From Berberis thunbergii (lineage: Eukaryota > Streptophyta > Magnoliopsida > Ranunculales > Berberidaceae), in NCBI GenBank assembly GCA_003290165.1, contig QNQO01008316.1, positions 186,001-250,000 of the forward strand: a stretch of DNA of 64,000 bases, read 5' to 3'. Below the pieces are notes generated by a model. The model saw only the letters and a list, made by a program, of their open reading frames with translations, made no database searches and was not told where the DNA came from. This document shows, one piece after another, positions 13,101-23,900 of the stretch. A program made the translations under genes and the position numbers. Within the stretch, counting starts at the first letter, position 1; each line of letters begins with the position of its first letter.

Positions 13101-16100
13101 CGAAAATTGAGTGCATGTGATGGTGCCCTTAACTTCTTCAAAAAGTGGGATGCACTCTGGCAAACAATATGGTGCATCCATCGCTGAGTGTCTCTGTTCA
13201 AGTTCATCTTCCTCTCATATTTTGTTATTGCTAAATGCTATAATCCCATCGTCAAACTTCTGATGCATTCGTGTTAATCATTTTCTGAAATCTCTTTTAT
13301 GCTTCTTGGCAAATTCATCTGCTTCCAATTGTGCTTGATGTTCTTGAATCTTCCATTGGTGCTTCTCCTCCTCCCTTGCTGCTTCTTATTCTACTAAATC
13401 TCGCAAAACCTTTTTTATGTTTGTCTCAACCTGTATCATAGTGGAAGGGGTAGTAGGGTGTGTACCACTAGCAGATGAGGGTGGGGGTATAGGGAAAACT
13501 GGTTCAGGTGGTAGTGATTTGCAATCATAGGTCACTAGAGGTAATGCTGGTATAGGGAAAGAGGTTCAGGTTGGGTGTAAGAGAGGATATAAGTAGTTCG
13601 TGGTGGAAAATAGTAAATTGGACGAGAATTGCTGACACCCATAGGGAATAAATTGGACTTGGGCTATATTGCTATAGGGATGAATTATAGAATGGGTACA
13701 GGTAGAAATAATAGGAGTATGGATTGAGATTATAATATGAATTACTCGTTGTTTTTTTTTCTCCCAAGTGGGGTGCCCTCATAATATTTGGGGTGGAATA
13801 GTTGCTGGACCAAGGGACTTAAGTTAAAAAATGACAGGAACCTAACTTAATTAATAGGGCAAGGACTGAATTTAAAAAAATAGCTTTCTTCTTCAACAGA
13901 CTCGATCTACAAGTCTGTAACAGAAAGAAAAAATGGGGAGGGGTCGGGGCTGGCGACGGAGGAAGGGTTGGTGACCGCGAACGGGAGGATTGTGTCTTGT
14001 CGGAGACGGTGACAGGGTTGCGATGAGCTGTTTCAACTTGGCTTGTTGCGATTAGGAAGGGCTTCGACAGCAAGGAGTTGTCGACGGCAATAAAGATTGT
14101 GACGGATTAAGGCTGCTTCAGCAGACTGATTAGATTGGTTGTGATGGCGTGGGGTGAGTGAGGAGTCAGTCGTCTGTGAGTGATGAACTTTGGTAGTAGC
14201 AGTGCGCGATTGACTAAAGGTTGTCGATGGATTGAGGATGCGATGTTGGCGGGTGACGGTGAAGGCTTTTTTTCGTTTTTTTCCTTTATTTCTCTTCTCA
14301 AGTTCTCTTCAAGTCTTCAATCTTCTTCTTCCTTTGAATTTTTTTTTTCAAATCGAACAAAACAATGAGAACAGCAATGTAAATGAAATAAAAAAAATTA
14401 TTCAATCTTATTTCAATGACCAACCTACGCTTTATATATAACTGATGTAACTCTCTAACAAGAAATAAAACCTAAAACCTAATAAAAAATCAACGTTCTA
14501 ATTGAATTGTTACTATATAACTAATAATATTATTTCTAAAAGAAACCCAATTACATCAGAAAATATCTAAGTAACTAACAATTTTAATAGAAATTTTCCT
14601 ATATTCAAATACTATGTAGCAAATCAGAAATATAGCCGTATACTAATACTTTAAAAATAACTATTAAAGAAAAATAAATAAATGAAATTTTTTTTTTAAA
14701 TTTGGTCGTGGACCATTTTTATTTATTTATTAATTCATGCCCGAATGCTACAATATTGTTGTCACTTAATCCTCGTCGCCTCGCTCCGGTCCATCGCCTC
14801 CACCTTGTACGCAGACTTGCTTTCGCTTCACTCTGGTCTAATCTATCTAAACAGATGAATTCAATACCCGAAGGCTTATCATAGTCTAATCTATCTAAGC
14901 AGATGGATTCAATACCCAAAGGCTTATCAATGCCGAAGCAAATATGCTCCTAATAATCGGACGAAAACTCACAAAATCCTAACAAGTGAGTCTCGAACCC
15001 GCGACCTCTCACAAGGAGATTGGATGTCCGACCAACTAAGCTACAATTGGACAATAAATGAAAATACAATGAAGATTTTTTTGTGGACTTTAGAGTATTT
15101 GAAAATTGAAACCATTCTCTATTGTAAGAATCTATAATCCTAATAATATATCTCATTACCAAAAATTTTGTTTTAAAAGGAAAAACAAGATTATTTATTT
15201 ATTTATTTTTACAACAAAAATTTTGGTAATGAGATAAAACAGAAAACCAGCAAAAGGAAAAATACAAACCTAGTGATTGAGGGAATCAATTAGCAGGGGC
15301 TAACAAGAAAACAAAAATCAAACTACAAGAAGATGCTAGCCCGATTAAAAAACAAAACTCTCACTTTCCACACCCTACAACAATGACATTTACCAAAAAA
15401 GATTTGTTCACGGGCTTATGGGTGAACTATCCTAATAAAAAAATTTATCAATTCTTTCATGAAATTAATTTTAAAATTAGCGAAATCTGGTAATAATTTT
15501 CTGATTTTCTTTTATGCCAGAAGAAAGGCAGAAAAATATAAAGTCCAACCTTCTAACATTACTACATTAGCACGAATGCTATAAACTGAAGTATTATTCT
15601 GAATTTACCGCTAATGCCTTGGAATATAAAGGCAAACAGCGCTTACAAAAGCACCTTGGCATATCCCTATGTAAGCCAAGCATAAGTGTAAACTGTAAAG
15701 CAATTGGGGATGAAGTCCTTGATCAAATGGAGCTCATACTTGACACATTTGTTCAAGTGGGTCACCTGACGCCTCACCCTCATAAGATGAACTCTAGCTA
15801 GTGGTCCAATTTTCAAGTTGTCCCAGCTTTGCCTGGGATTGGATGTGCTGTCTGGAAAATTCGCGGGGCTTGGGTAAAGTCAAAATTTTTAATAAGGCCC
15901 TTATGGAAAAAATGGTTATGGGGTTCTGATGACGAGCCATACGCATTTTTGGAGAAATGCGATTATTGAACAGAAAGTGTAGAATGGCATTTCCCAAGGG
16001 ACTGACTCGTTGAACTCAAATGCATTGGTCAAATGTGGAACAGGCACACAAGTGTCTTTCTGGGAGGATAACTGGTGTTCTACAAGCCCGCTCATAGAGA

Positions 16101-17573
16101 GGTCTGCTGTGAATTGTGCTTGAAAAATAAAAACAGAATGTGGCTGATTTTTTGGTCCCAAATTCAGATTTACCAACTTGCAATTTATGCCTAAGGAGAG
16201 GGATAAACGACTGGGAAGAAAACTTTGGGGGGTTTGACAAAGTCAAAAGTTTTAACAAGGCCCTCGAGAAAATATGGTTAAGGCATTTCAATAACAAGTC
16301 GGATGCATTGTAGAGAAGATGATTGTTGATATGGATAGAACACAAGAGGGTGAGCTGCTTATGGTTGTACAGTGTGGAAGGGCACCACCCAAGGGAGAAG
16401 GGACTGATTCAGTTAACTCAAATACGGTGATCAACTGTGGAACGGGCACAGAATTGTCTTTCTGGAAGGATAACTGGTGTTCTACAGTCCCGCGCATATA
16501 TAGAGAGGTTTGCTGATATCTATGAAAAAGAGATGGTTGCTGATTTTCTGTTCCCAAATTAAGACTGCAACTTGCAATTTATGGCTGAGAAGAGGGCTAA
16601 ACGACTGGGAAGAAAACTCCGTCATGCAACTGGTAGACATCTTGGTAAAAAAAAGTCATAACATATGATATGGAGAGGTTAGTGTGGAAGGTTTCTCAGT
16701 GAATGATTTCTTCAGCATTTTTGTTGCTGCCTCACACCCTGTTAAACCCCATGCTTCATATAATTACAGAAGCTATCTGTTTCTTCTGATCTTGACCTCC
16801 AACAACTTGGGAAAGAAAGGAGTAGTGGTGGACAGTAAATGTTGCATTTGTAACCTAGAGGATAAGTCCATTGAAACACATGTTATAGCAGTGTAAGTTG
16901 TGAGGTCCCTTTTTTGGCACAGATTCTTGGCTGTGTTTGGGTTGGTCAAGGTGATAGTAGGCCTGTTGGGATAATGGATAGCTAGTTGAAAATGCAAAGG
17001 ATTAACTACATGTGGGGAATGGCTTTGGAAAGTCTTCCTCATACAATGCGGTTCGTATGGAAGGAAGGAAACTCTCAGATCTTTGATCAGAAGTCGAAGA
17101 GGCAGATATTTTTGGGCTTACAGAGGCCCTTTCGGGTAACTTCTGGAACCGTTCCACATGAGACTTGCATTTAGTTGGCATAAAACTGTTTTTAATCATC
17201 TGTAGTTTCTTCTAACATTCTATTGTATGCTCTTTCTATCTTCTAATCCATTTCTTGTTTTACCAAATTAATAAAGAAATTTTGAATAATGTAAACAAGC
17301 TAGTTAAGTGATCCAGTACCTGTGAGCATTGGCCACCAATTATTGTACAAAGCACATGCCTGCGACATTGCAGCAACATGCAACAAAGTTAAAAAAAAAA
17401 AAAAAAAGATTACACACTTAGGAGTAGATTATCCCCTGGGAAATACATTAAAGATCTACAATGGGACTACTCACCAAAATTTGTAAAACAATTCCAGCAG
17501 AGACTAAAATTGCCAAACAAGCAAGGCCTCCAGTATGTAAGCATGCAACAATATAATGAGGTAAATCTGCCAT
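10175..17573 (-). CDS. VPS55: Vacuolar protein sorting 55 (VPS55)
   Basis: VPS55 is a small four-span membrane protein. With VPS68 it promotes late-endosome-to-vacuole sorting. Four coding exons can be placed with GT-AG borders: 17475-17573, 17320-17359, 10475-10559 and 10175-10367, together 417 nt, 138 codons plus stop, the usual family length. Landmarks in order are the start MADLPHYIVACLHTGGLACL, then ACALYNNWWPMLT, VLLPMPLLFFVGSDTSS, and WENATKFLTGFSAVGSIAIP. The protein ends in a short hydrophilic tail after the last membrane segment. All junctions keep frame (phases 0, 1, 2) and no stop interrupts, so the gene looks intact. The ATG is preceded by an upstream untranslated exon (acceptor at 17616). 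Introns are 107, 6,760 and 115 bp; the large one (10560-17319) holds SINE, LINE and LTR-like sequence. The identification is very secure. Confidence 0.95.
10690..12555. other. VPS55 intron 2, proximal part; one short tandem repeat
   Basis: Part of the 6.76-kb intron. AT-rich, without open frames of note. A 28-bp unit (AACAAATTTAAATTTATTTG plus AAGATGAA) is present twice in tandem at about 12408-12463. Confidence 0.5.
12556..14595 (-). mobile_element. Decayed LTR-type retroelement in VPS55 intron 2
   Basis: Two diverged direct repeats (about 12580-12740 and 14415-14570) share CAACCTACGCT, then a GAAA.AAA.CCTAAAC stretch, then TCTAATTG, AATAATA.TATTTCTAA and an AGAAAC.CAA end. I read them as LTR remnants about 1.8 kb apart. 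Between them the minus strand has broken coding sequence rich in charged, coiled-coil-like residues (about 13210-13430) and a 63-codon frame (12990-13181) I do not recognise. GCTCGTCCTCGAGCTT at 12757-12772 is a motif I associate with plant retroelements. No clean target duplication was found. Confidence 0.4.
14755..15060 (-). mobile_element. tRNA-derived SINE
   Basis: On the minus strand an A box TAGCTTAGTTGGT (15031-15043) and a B box GGGTTCGAGACT (about 14989-15000) are correctly spaced. The body continues leftward and contains a 48-bp tandem duplication (units at 14837-14884 and 14885-14932 sharing TCTAATCTATCTAA.CAGATG). The head is secure; the 3' limit is a guess from where similarity to a plausible SINE body fades. 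It lies inside VPS55 intron 2, in the same orientation as the gene. Confidence 0.65.
15180..15800. other. VPS55 intron sequence, nothing recognised
   Basis: AT-rich spacer between the SINE and the LINE relic. A TTTATTTATTTATTTTT run lies at about 15193-15210. No motif-bearing open frame. Confidence 0.35.
15835..17290 (+). mobile_element. 3' part of an L1-type LINE with internal duplication
   Basis: Broken plus-strand frames give CGTGTELSFWKDNWC (the G.G..ISFWKD.W signature upstream of zf-RVT), then KGVVVDSKCCICNLEDKSIETHVI (CXXC zinc-binding region) and FVWKEGNSQIFDQKS (the WKERN..IF tail). This is the order at the C terminus of plant LINE ORF2. An AATAAA lies near the end (17269-17274). The segment about 15840-16226 is tandemly duplicated as about 16227-16620 with roughly 80% similarity by eye. 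No reverse-transcriptase core remains. Orientation is opposite to VPS55, whose intron it occupies. Confidence 0.72.
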
Positions 17574-17616
17574 CACTAAACTGGCTCAAAACAGTTGGAA
17601 GGTTCCGAAAGGAGTC
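17574..17616 (-). other. VPS55 5'UTR, exon 2 part
   Basis: Non-coding part of the exon that carries the VPS55 ATG. The acceptor CATTTCATTTCAG lies just upstream on the minus strand. The 692-bp leader intron (17617-18308) between this and the first exon is AT-rich and holds nothing recognisable. Confidence 0.7.
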
Positions 17617-18308
17617 CTGAAATGAAATGGTCTTGGGTCATATAAACATAGCTACATTATCGAAAAGGACCAATCTGTTCAGATATAATGGAAAGGTTAT
17701 CAAAATGACAAAATATTTGAGAATCTAGCCAAACAAGTAAAAAAAGAGGCATAATGACATGAAATCAAAACTAGAAATGCATTGAGATGTATCGTGGATG
17801 CCAGAAGAAAAAATTATAATCCAGGTTGATCCCCTAGTTGAGTTTGATTGAAAGAAAAAACACCATGGAAAATAAAAGGAATTCTATGGCTGAATCCTAG
17901 TAAGCACCCATACTTAAAAGAAAAAACCATATGGCTGGAACATGGTCTCATGACTTGTGTTATTGCAAGTATTTTGACTTGTGTTATGTGGGGTGTGTGT
18001 ATTTATATGACTTGTGATGCTTTTTATTCAAATGAATGATGGATCAAAATCTTTCACCCTTTATATTTCCCTCTTTCTCTGCTCTCATGATATTTTTCAA
18101 TCAAACATAAACAACCTACAGTACTAAAAAGCACATCATAAATTCATAACACACTCAACTGAATGCAATTTGCAGAATTTTACGAATTTTATTTCCTAAA
18201 CTGCCAGAAAAAAATTTCAATTGAATTAAAAGTAGTAATAACTGATTACAAACAGTTATCTCAAATTGCATAAAATTGTATTGGAAAAAAAAACCAAATT
18301 CTACATAC

Positions 18309-18490
18309 CCAAAGAGCAAATTTAGTGGACTCCAATTGGGGTTGAACGTCTGCCAATAGATGACCAAAACCCAGACTTCGAAAGAAGCAGAAAAAGCATA
18401 GAGAGGTGATGGGGTTGAACGTCGCTCCCTCCCTCTCTTGCTTGCTGCTCTTCTTTTTTCCCTAACGATAAAAGCCCACAGCAACATCAT
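18309..18490 (-). other. Probable VPS55 first (untranslated) exon
   Basis: On the minus strand a purine-rich leader (AAGAAGAGCAGCAAGCAAG) is followed by a good donor, TTTGG/GTATGT, at 18308. The matching acceptor is at 17617. The transcription start is not visible. No confident TATA box was identified upstream, because the T/G homopolymer lies there. Confidence 0.5.
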
Positions 18491-18521
18491 TTCGAGGAAA
18501 TATTATTGAACTAATTAGGGG

Positions 18522-18535
18522 TTTTTTTTTTTTTT

Positions 18536-18566
<31 letters not shown>

Positions 18567-18568
18567 GG
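18522..18568. repeat. Poly(T)24-poly(G)23 homopolymer junction
   Basis: A run of 24 T is followed directly by 23 G, about 30 bp upstream of the presumed VPS55 leader exon. A smaller T8-G19 tract occurs at 32341-32367. Such tracts are prone to assembly and base-calling error, so the exact lengths should not be trusted. Confidence 0.8.
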
Positions 18569-18631
18569 TAACAAACCCAAACCAACACCTTTCTTCTTCT
18601 CTCACTTCTCAGACAACTGAAACTCCTTCGC
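18569..18631 (+). repeat. Inverted repeat arm matching DUF1639 upstream DNA
   Basis: This 63-bp segment (TAACAAACC then CAACACCTTTCTTCTTCTC through CTGAAACTCCTTCGC) is present in inverted orientation at 19912-19974 with one difference. It begins exactly where the poly(G) run ends. In the other arm the same sequence forms the start of the DUF1639 exon, so this arm is a displaced partial copy. Confidence 0.8.
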
Positions 18632-18639
18632 AAAAGATT

Positions 18640-19450
18640 CATGGATTTGAATCTTTTTTTTATTTTATTTCAGATCGACTTATCCTGACTGGAGAACATT
18701 AAGAAGTTGTCTCTTATTGAAAAGATTTCACAACAGATGTATTCTTGACAAGGTCCAAGACATGAGAGCGGTTGAATATAGCCATTAGGCCATTGTTTTC
18801 TCAGTTTTTGGGACTTCTCGAGAAAAAGGAAAAGAAACAATGAGTAGTGTCTGCACGAAGAACAGTCATACCCCAAATGAAACTCAATATCATGACACCA
18901 TGCTAGCAATCAACATCAAGAAAATCCTATACTAACCAGGGAGTTTGAAGAGGAATACTAATGTTCCCTTCAATTCTATGCATCAACCAGTTCTGCTAAA
19001 GAACAAAATCTGCTTCTGCGCAAACTTCCTAAATTCAAAGCTTTTACTTACTAGTACACACATGAATAAATTCACCGAAATAAGAAATTCACCCCTCGAT
19101 GATGTAACATGTTCATTCATCTTTGTATGAACTGCATTATAAACTGAAAAATCAGAAATGTATTCTATAAAGCTTTCCAATTGAGAACCCCAAACATGTA
19201 TCTTTTCCATGATAAATTAATTTGCTAGTCATAAGAGAAGCATTGGAGACAGAGAATAAACTTAACACCTAAAATCAACTGCAGTTGCACAATGGACATA
19301 AGAAAACCTGACATTTTTTTCATGAAAACACCAATTTACATGTTGATTGTAAATTATACCACTAGCTAAAATCGCACACGCATCCAAACAATGGTCATCG
19401 TCAGATATCTATAAAACTCCAAAAAAATTTCATCCCATTCTCGAATTCTT
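18640..19450. other. Spacer between VPS55 and DUF1639
   Basis: Contains only short open frames without motifs. Part of it is presumably the 3'UTR of the DUF1639 gene, which reads leftward into this region. Confidence 0.35.
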
Positions 19451-19452
19451 CT

Positions 19453-19930
19453 CTACTTCTGCAAAATCCCAAAAACAAAAATTAGAAAAAGATCCCAAAG
19501 ATTAGAACTATAAGAATGTAGAAGAAGAAGAATTCATGGAAATCAATGGGGTTTTACCTTTTTAGGTTCTGGATCATCAGGAAGTCTGTATGAATCCACC
19601 GTAATCTCAGACAACCATAAACCCGGAAACAGAGGCTAGATAAATTGAAAAAGTTTGAATTAGATGTATAAAAACCCAAGAGGATTTGCAATGTTAGATG
19701 AAAGGGTGATGAAAACTTACATCCAATTGCTTCTGCACCAACTTGGCCCGTTTCTTCGGCCTCCGAGAGGGTCTTGCGCCAGTCATCACCCAGAAATCCT
19801 CTTCGATTTCGTCTCTGGCAAGCAAAGTTGAGAACTTCCTGCGCTGCTCCTTCTCCACACCACCAACATTAGTCACAGCAGCAGAAACAGCCCTGAAACG
19901 AAGAGATTTGAGCGAAGGAGTTTCAGTTGT
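19453..19930 (-). CDS. DUF1639 family protein
   Basis: The plant-specific DUF1639 signature is clear: RRKFSTLLARDEIEEDFWVM, then TGARPSRRPKKRAKLVQKQLD, then PLFPGLWLSEITVDSYRLPD. The function of the family is unknown to me. The first visible coding part is 19721-19930, joined through an 85-bp intron (donor GTAAGT, acceptor ATCTAG) to 19558-19635. The end is ambiguous. Reading through gives a stop at 19543-19545; using the donor AAG/GTAAAA and the acceptor TTTTGCAG gives a two-codon last exon with a stop at 19453-19455, which I prefer. No in-frame ATG is visible upstream: the frame is closed by a TGA after 14 more codons. CTCACTTCTCAG just before 19930 looks like an acceptor, so the start may lie in an unseen upstream exon, or the start was lost. 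About 100 residues are recovered, the size of short family members. Confidence 0.78.
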
Positions 19931-19974
19931 CTGAGAAGTGAGAGAAGAAGAAAGGTGTTGGTTTTGGTTTGTTA
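19912..19974 (-). repeat. Inverted repeat arm at the DUF1639 5' end
   Basis: Partner of the 63-bp arm at 18569-18631, with 1.28 kb between the arms. It covers the putative acceptor and the first seven or so codons of the DUF1639 exon. Confidence 0.8.
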
Positions 19975-20170
19975 TTCACTCACATAGCACGAAGAGCGGA
20001 GAAGGGGAATCCCTTTGATTTGAAATAAAAAAAAAGATTCGTCAGATCCATTTGTGCGCGGAGGCCCTCCTGCCCTTTGTGCGCATGAGCCCCCCCGGGT
20101 CGGTAGTTTTGTAATTTAATTCATATGACAAAGTATAGATTAATCTACCTTTTTAACTGAAATTGGAGGT

Positions 20171-20314
20171 CACTGTGAACAATTTTTCTAGAGAGGCAAG
20201 CCAGCCCAATGTCATCCACCATCATCCTAGAGATTGGGCTATTTTCAGCATCTTTAGGATGATGGATGGTATTGGGCTGGCCTGGCTCTATAGATTTTTT
20301 TGAGCAATAATGTG
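20171..20314. repeat. Imperfect foldback (hairpin) of about 140 bp
   Basis: The arm GCCAGCCCAAT..CATCCACCATCATCC (about 20200-20227) pairs with GGATGATGGATGGTATTGGGC (about 20257-20277) and continues into GGCCTGGCTCTATAGA. Pairing extends outward imperfectly through the AATTTTTCTAGAGAGGC region on the left. The loop is about 25-30 bp. This is the shape of a foldback MITE or a MIRNA-like precursor. No target duplication was recognised. Confidence 0.65.
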
Positions 20315-20823
20315 TGTCAATATTTCGAACTACCGAACACGCTCCTAAATTTTTTAGTTATTTACAAATCTCTGCCTATGTAATTCTGAATTTGGGGTGA
20401 GGGCATAAGTGTTACTTATCGTCCTAAATAAAACTACTTCTTCCCGTATTAACACTCTATCTTCTAGTGTGCACAAACTCTCGACACCACCGCTTCGCTC
20501 ACACCCAACTCTGCCTCCAGCTCCTCCTTTCCGCCTAACTCCTTGTTTCCCACGGCAGCCTCTTCGCTCAATTCAATTGGGGTGCCCTGGCTCTCCCTTC
20601 CCCTCCCTCCCTAGAATTCTCCTTCATGGCGCTTATTTTTTTGTCTTCAAAGATGTCTAATATTCAAAAATAAAAATAAAAAATAAAAATATGTGAGTTG
20701 ATTTTGAAGGATTTGTAGAAGAACATAGGATCTTCTTCCTCTTCCACATTCTTGAAGAAAGTAAATATCGAGATCATTTGTTGATTTTATAGGTATCGTG
20801 ATCTATCTTTTTTTAGTGAGACT

Positions 20824-20987
20824 AGGGAACCAGGTTCTACAACCAGGATGACGTGACATCATCAGATAAGGTTTTTTACAACCTCGAGATGTATATAAAC
20901 ATTTTGAAGATTTCATCATTTTTCAAGATCACGCCACGTCACCCTAGTTGTAAAACATGGTTGCAGAAACCTGATTTCCTAACATTT
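20824..20987. repeat. Foldback MITE-like inverted repeat
   Basis: The left arm GGGAACCAGGTTCTACAACC plus AGGATGACGTGAC faces the right-arm complement GGAAATCAGGTTTCTGCAAC plus a TAGGGTGACGTGGC segment. The spacer is about 70-80 bp. An ACGTGA/ACGTCA core occurs in both arms. Non-coding; the family is not known to me and no target duplication was identified. Confidence 0.55.
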
Positions 20988-20995
20988 TTCATTTA

Positions 20996-23900
20996 ATTTT
21001 ATTATTTCTTTGGAGTTTTGGGTGGTCAGATTTTGGTTTATGTGACTATTTCCCTCCTCAGTGTATCAACAGCACGACTGATACACTAGTATATGTAATA
21101 CAGGGCACCTCATCTCAGGATCAACATGAGCTTTTGTTAATTAATAAATAAATAGGTACTAATTATAATTCAAATAATGAGAATTTCTCATAATCCATCC
21201 TCATCCTCTACATATGCATCATGCATACTACCATTCGAACACACACGTGCGCACATATAACTAAAGAAAAAAATTATCAACTCTGTAAATAAACTAGCAT
21301 ATTACCGAGTCGTTGGCATTCCACATACACTTTTTTTGTTAATTATTATGCAATGAACACCCCCACCACCATCCCCACCATTGCCCTCAATCAATTCCAT
21401 AAAATAAATAAATAAATAATCATACTTTATAATGTAAACTAATTTTTTTTTAAATGCAAGCTTATTTTACGATAAAAATGTTAATTTTGTAAGTCAAACT
21501 CGGTTAAATTTAGAATCGATTGAATGTTCAGGGTATTTGTTTGAACGTTCATTAAATGTCTATCCGTTTCTTTTTGTTAAAATGTTAGTTCGTTTCTTTG
21601 GAAATATTATACTTAGGCATGAAATATTAAAAATACTTACATGTTTTAATAATAAAATATATATTTTAAAATTTTAAGTGTTTGTATTAACTATTAGTTT
21701 GTTGGAAATATCTTCAAAATTGCATTTCAATGATACCAACACGAATGATCAAATGGCTCTTATTTTATACATTAAAGTTGCAAATTGATCAAATAGAGTG
21801 TGTATTGTGGATGCAAAATAAATATGATTAATTTGGACTTGAACTTTGAATTGTCTGACATAATCAATATAATGCAGAAAATTTTATGTAGCACCGAAAT
21901 GGTGGCAACCGAAGAGTTTGTCCTATGGCCTCAAATGCTCATAACCAAAAGTGACTTTTGAACTTAATAAAAAATCATCTATGAGATAGATGAATATTTG
22001 CAGCCCAGTAAAAGTTAGACTTGTCCATTAGCATTTCATTGTTTTTTTAATGGAAGAGTATTTTTTTGTATGAGTAGTTGGTCACTGGATAAACAGGTGC
22101 AAATCATCTCATTAGGTTTTCCACTAAGTGATCGAACATTATGGATCTATGGTAAAAAAAAAAAAAAAAAGGTAAGGGCACTATGGTATTGAAGAACATT
22201 AAAATCCATCCCCCTCATGGTTGTTGAGCTTATCAAGATTGTAACACACAAATTTATTATCGTTGAAAATGTAATAAATAATTTTTTTTAAACATATAGA
22301 AGACATATATTTGGAATCAACTTTATTACTTTGATGTAACACAAATTTGATAAAAATAAAAAATAAAAACAAGGAAACTATCAAATACATCACAAGATAC
22401 GTCGTTTACTTGATTATTGCAGGCTCCCATTTAGTTAAATGGTTGCTTCCAATCAATGGAGGACTGCACAATTTTGCTGCAAAAATTTAGAAAGTGCGAA
22501 GGCTAGTTTGAATATTTTTCTAACGTTCGCAAAGCTATTGCTTGTTAGATTAGGATTTGGGATCATGCATACGACCTCAAATAAGAAATTCAAGGTTAGT
22601 AGAGCTCCAACTTTTGGCCATTGGAAAGGCAATGGGGCAACTTCACTTGAAAATGTCATTCGGTGTTTAGACTTAAGTATAACACTTGGACATTATGCCA
22701 AATGATCCATGCTATTTGCAGTACATTGGAAAAGTATTCATCTAGCGAAAACAAAACTTTACGCACAAAATCCATGAAATTATAGTACGAGATTTCTTGT
22801 TTTTCTTTTTCCACATGGATTTGAGAAATGTAGAAATGGGAGAGAAGTCCACATATGTCTCCATCACTTAGATAGAAACCTGATCGAATAAATGACTGGG
22901 TTTCATGTCAAGGAAAGAGATGATGCATTGTATAACAAAGTTGTAACCCTGTTTGAGGAGTGGACTATCTTGGCTTGGGACTGGATCTATGACCTTATAC
23001 TCTATCAAAGATAGTGATAATAATTAGATCCCATCAATCAGGACCTTTAGCATGTAGGTAATGGTGGACCATTTGGTAAGTTAAAGACACAGGGAGATAG
23101 GGCAGAACAAAAAAAATATACTATGACCTTCAATATAATCTACATCCAATGTTTGATGTTGAACCTAATGAGGCATTTTTTTTAACTTGTATTAAGCCTG
23201 AAACAATAATCATACAATGTGTTGAACCTGAAAAGCCCAAAACAACTAAAGAACGGAAGGTAATTTAATAACAAATGAACTCAATTTTATTATTGTTATT
23301 TGTTGGCAGATCGCAGTTGTAAAATAGCAAGAAGGATAACCAATAAACACGAAGATAAGCAAAATGAATGTAGAGGTTATGCCTTACTAGAGTGATAATG
23401 TTGCCATGATAATTGTGGTAGTGGTTTGACCTTGAATGGCGAGTTTTGAACTAAAATCCATCAAATTACCCGACCTCCAATGGCGTTGAACTAAAATCCT
23501 TCAATTTTGTCATTTTAATATTAATTTGAGTTACAACAAATTTGGTCACTTTCAATTTGAGTTGCAACGAATTTTATCTAGTTTTGATTTTTGTTTCAAC
23601 TCTGAGCATTGAGAGAAATTCATAATTATGGTTACCACCTATCATAGCAAGTTTACATTTTTTTAATCCCTTTATATTGACAAGGTCTTCTGAATTATAC
23701 CATTTATTCTTGACATACAAAATGTACATTTTAAAATGATCGTATGGCGTGGCATCAACATGACACTCATTCATTTGTTTTTTCAAAAAGAGTATTGAGA
23801 AGATGACGTTTGAAAAAATACCCGGGGGAGGGGGGCACATCATACTATAATTTTCAAAATGTAACATTTGAATGTTAAAGTAGAAAAAAATATATCTTAT

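Noticed and set aside
22439..22705. 88-codon plus-strand frame in the gene-poor region
   Set aside because: No recognisable motif and an antisense open frame over the same bases; not supported as a gene.
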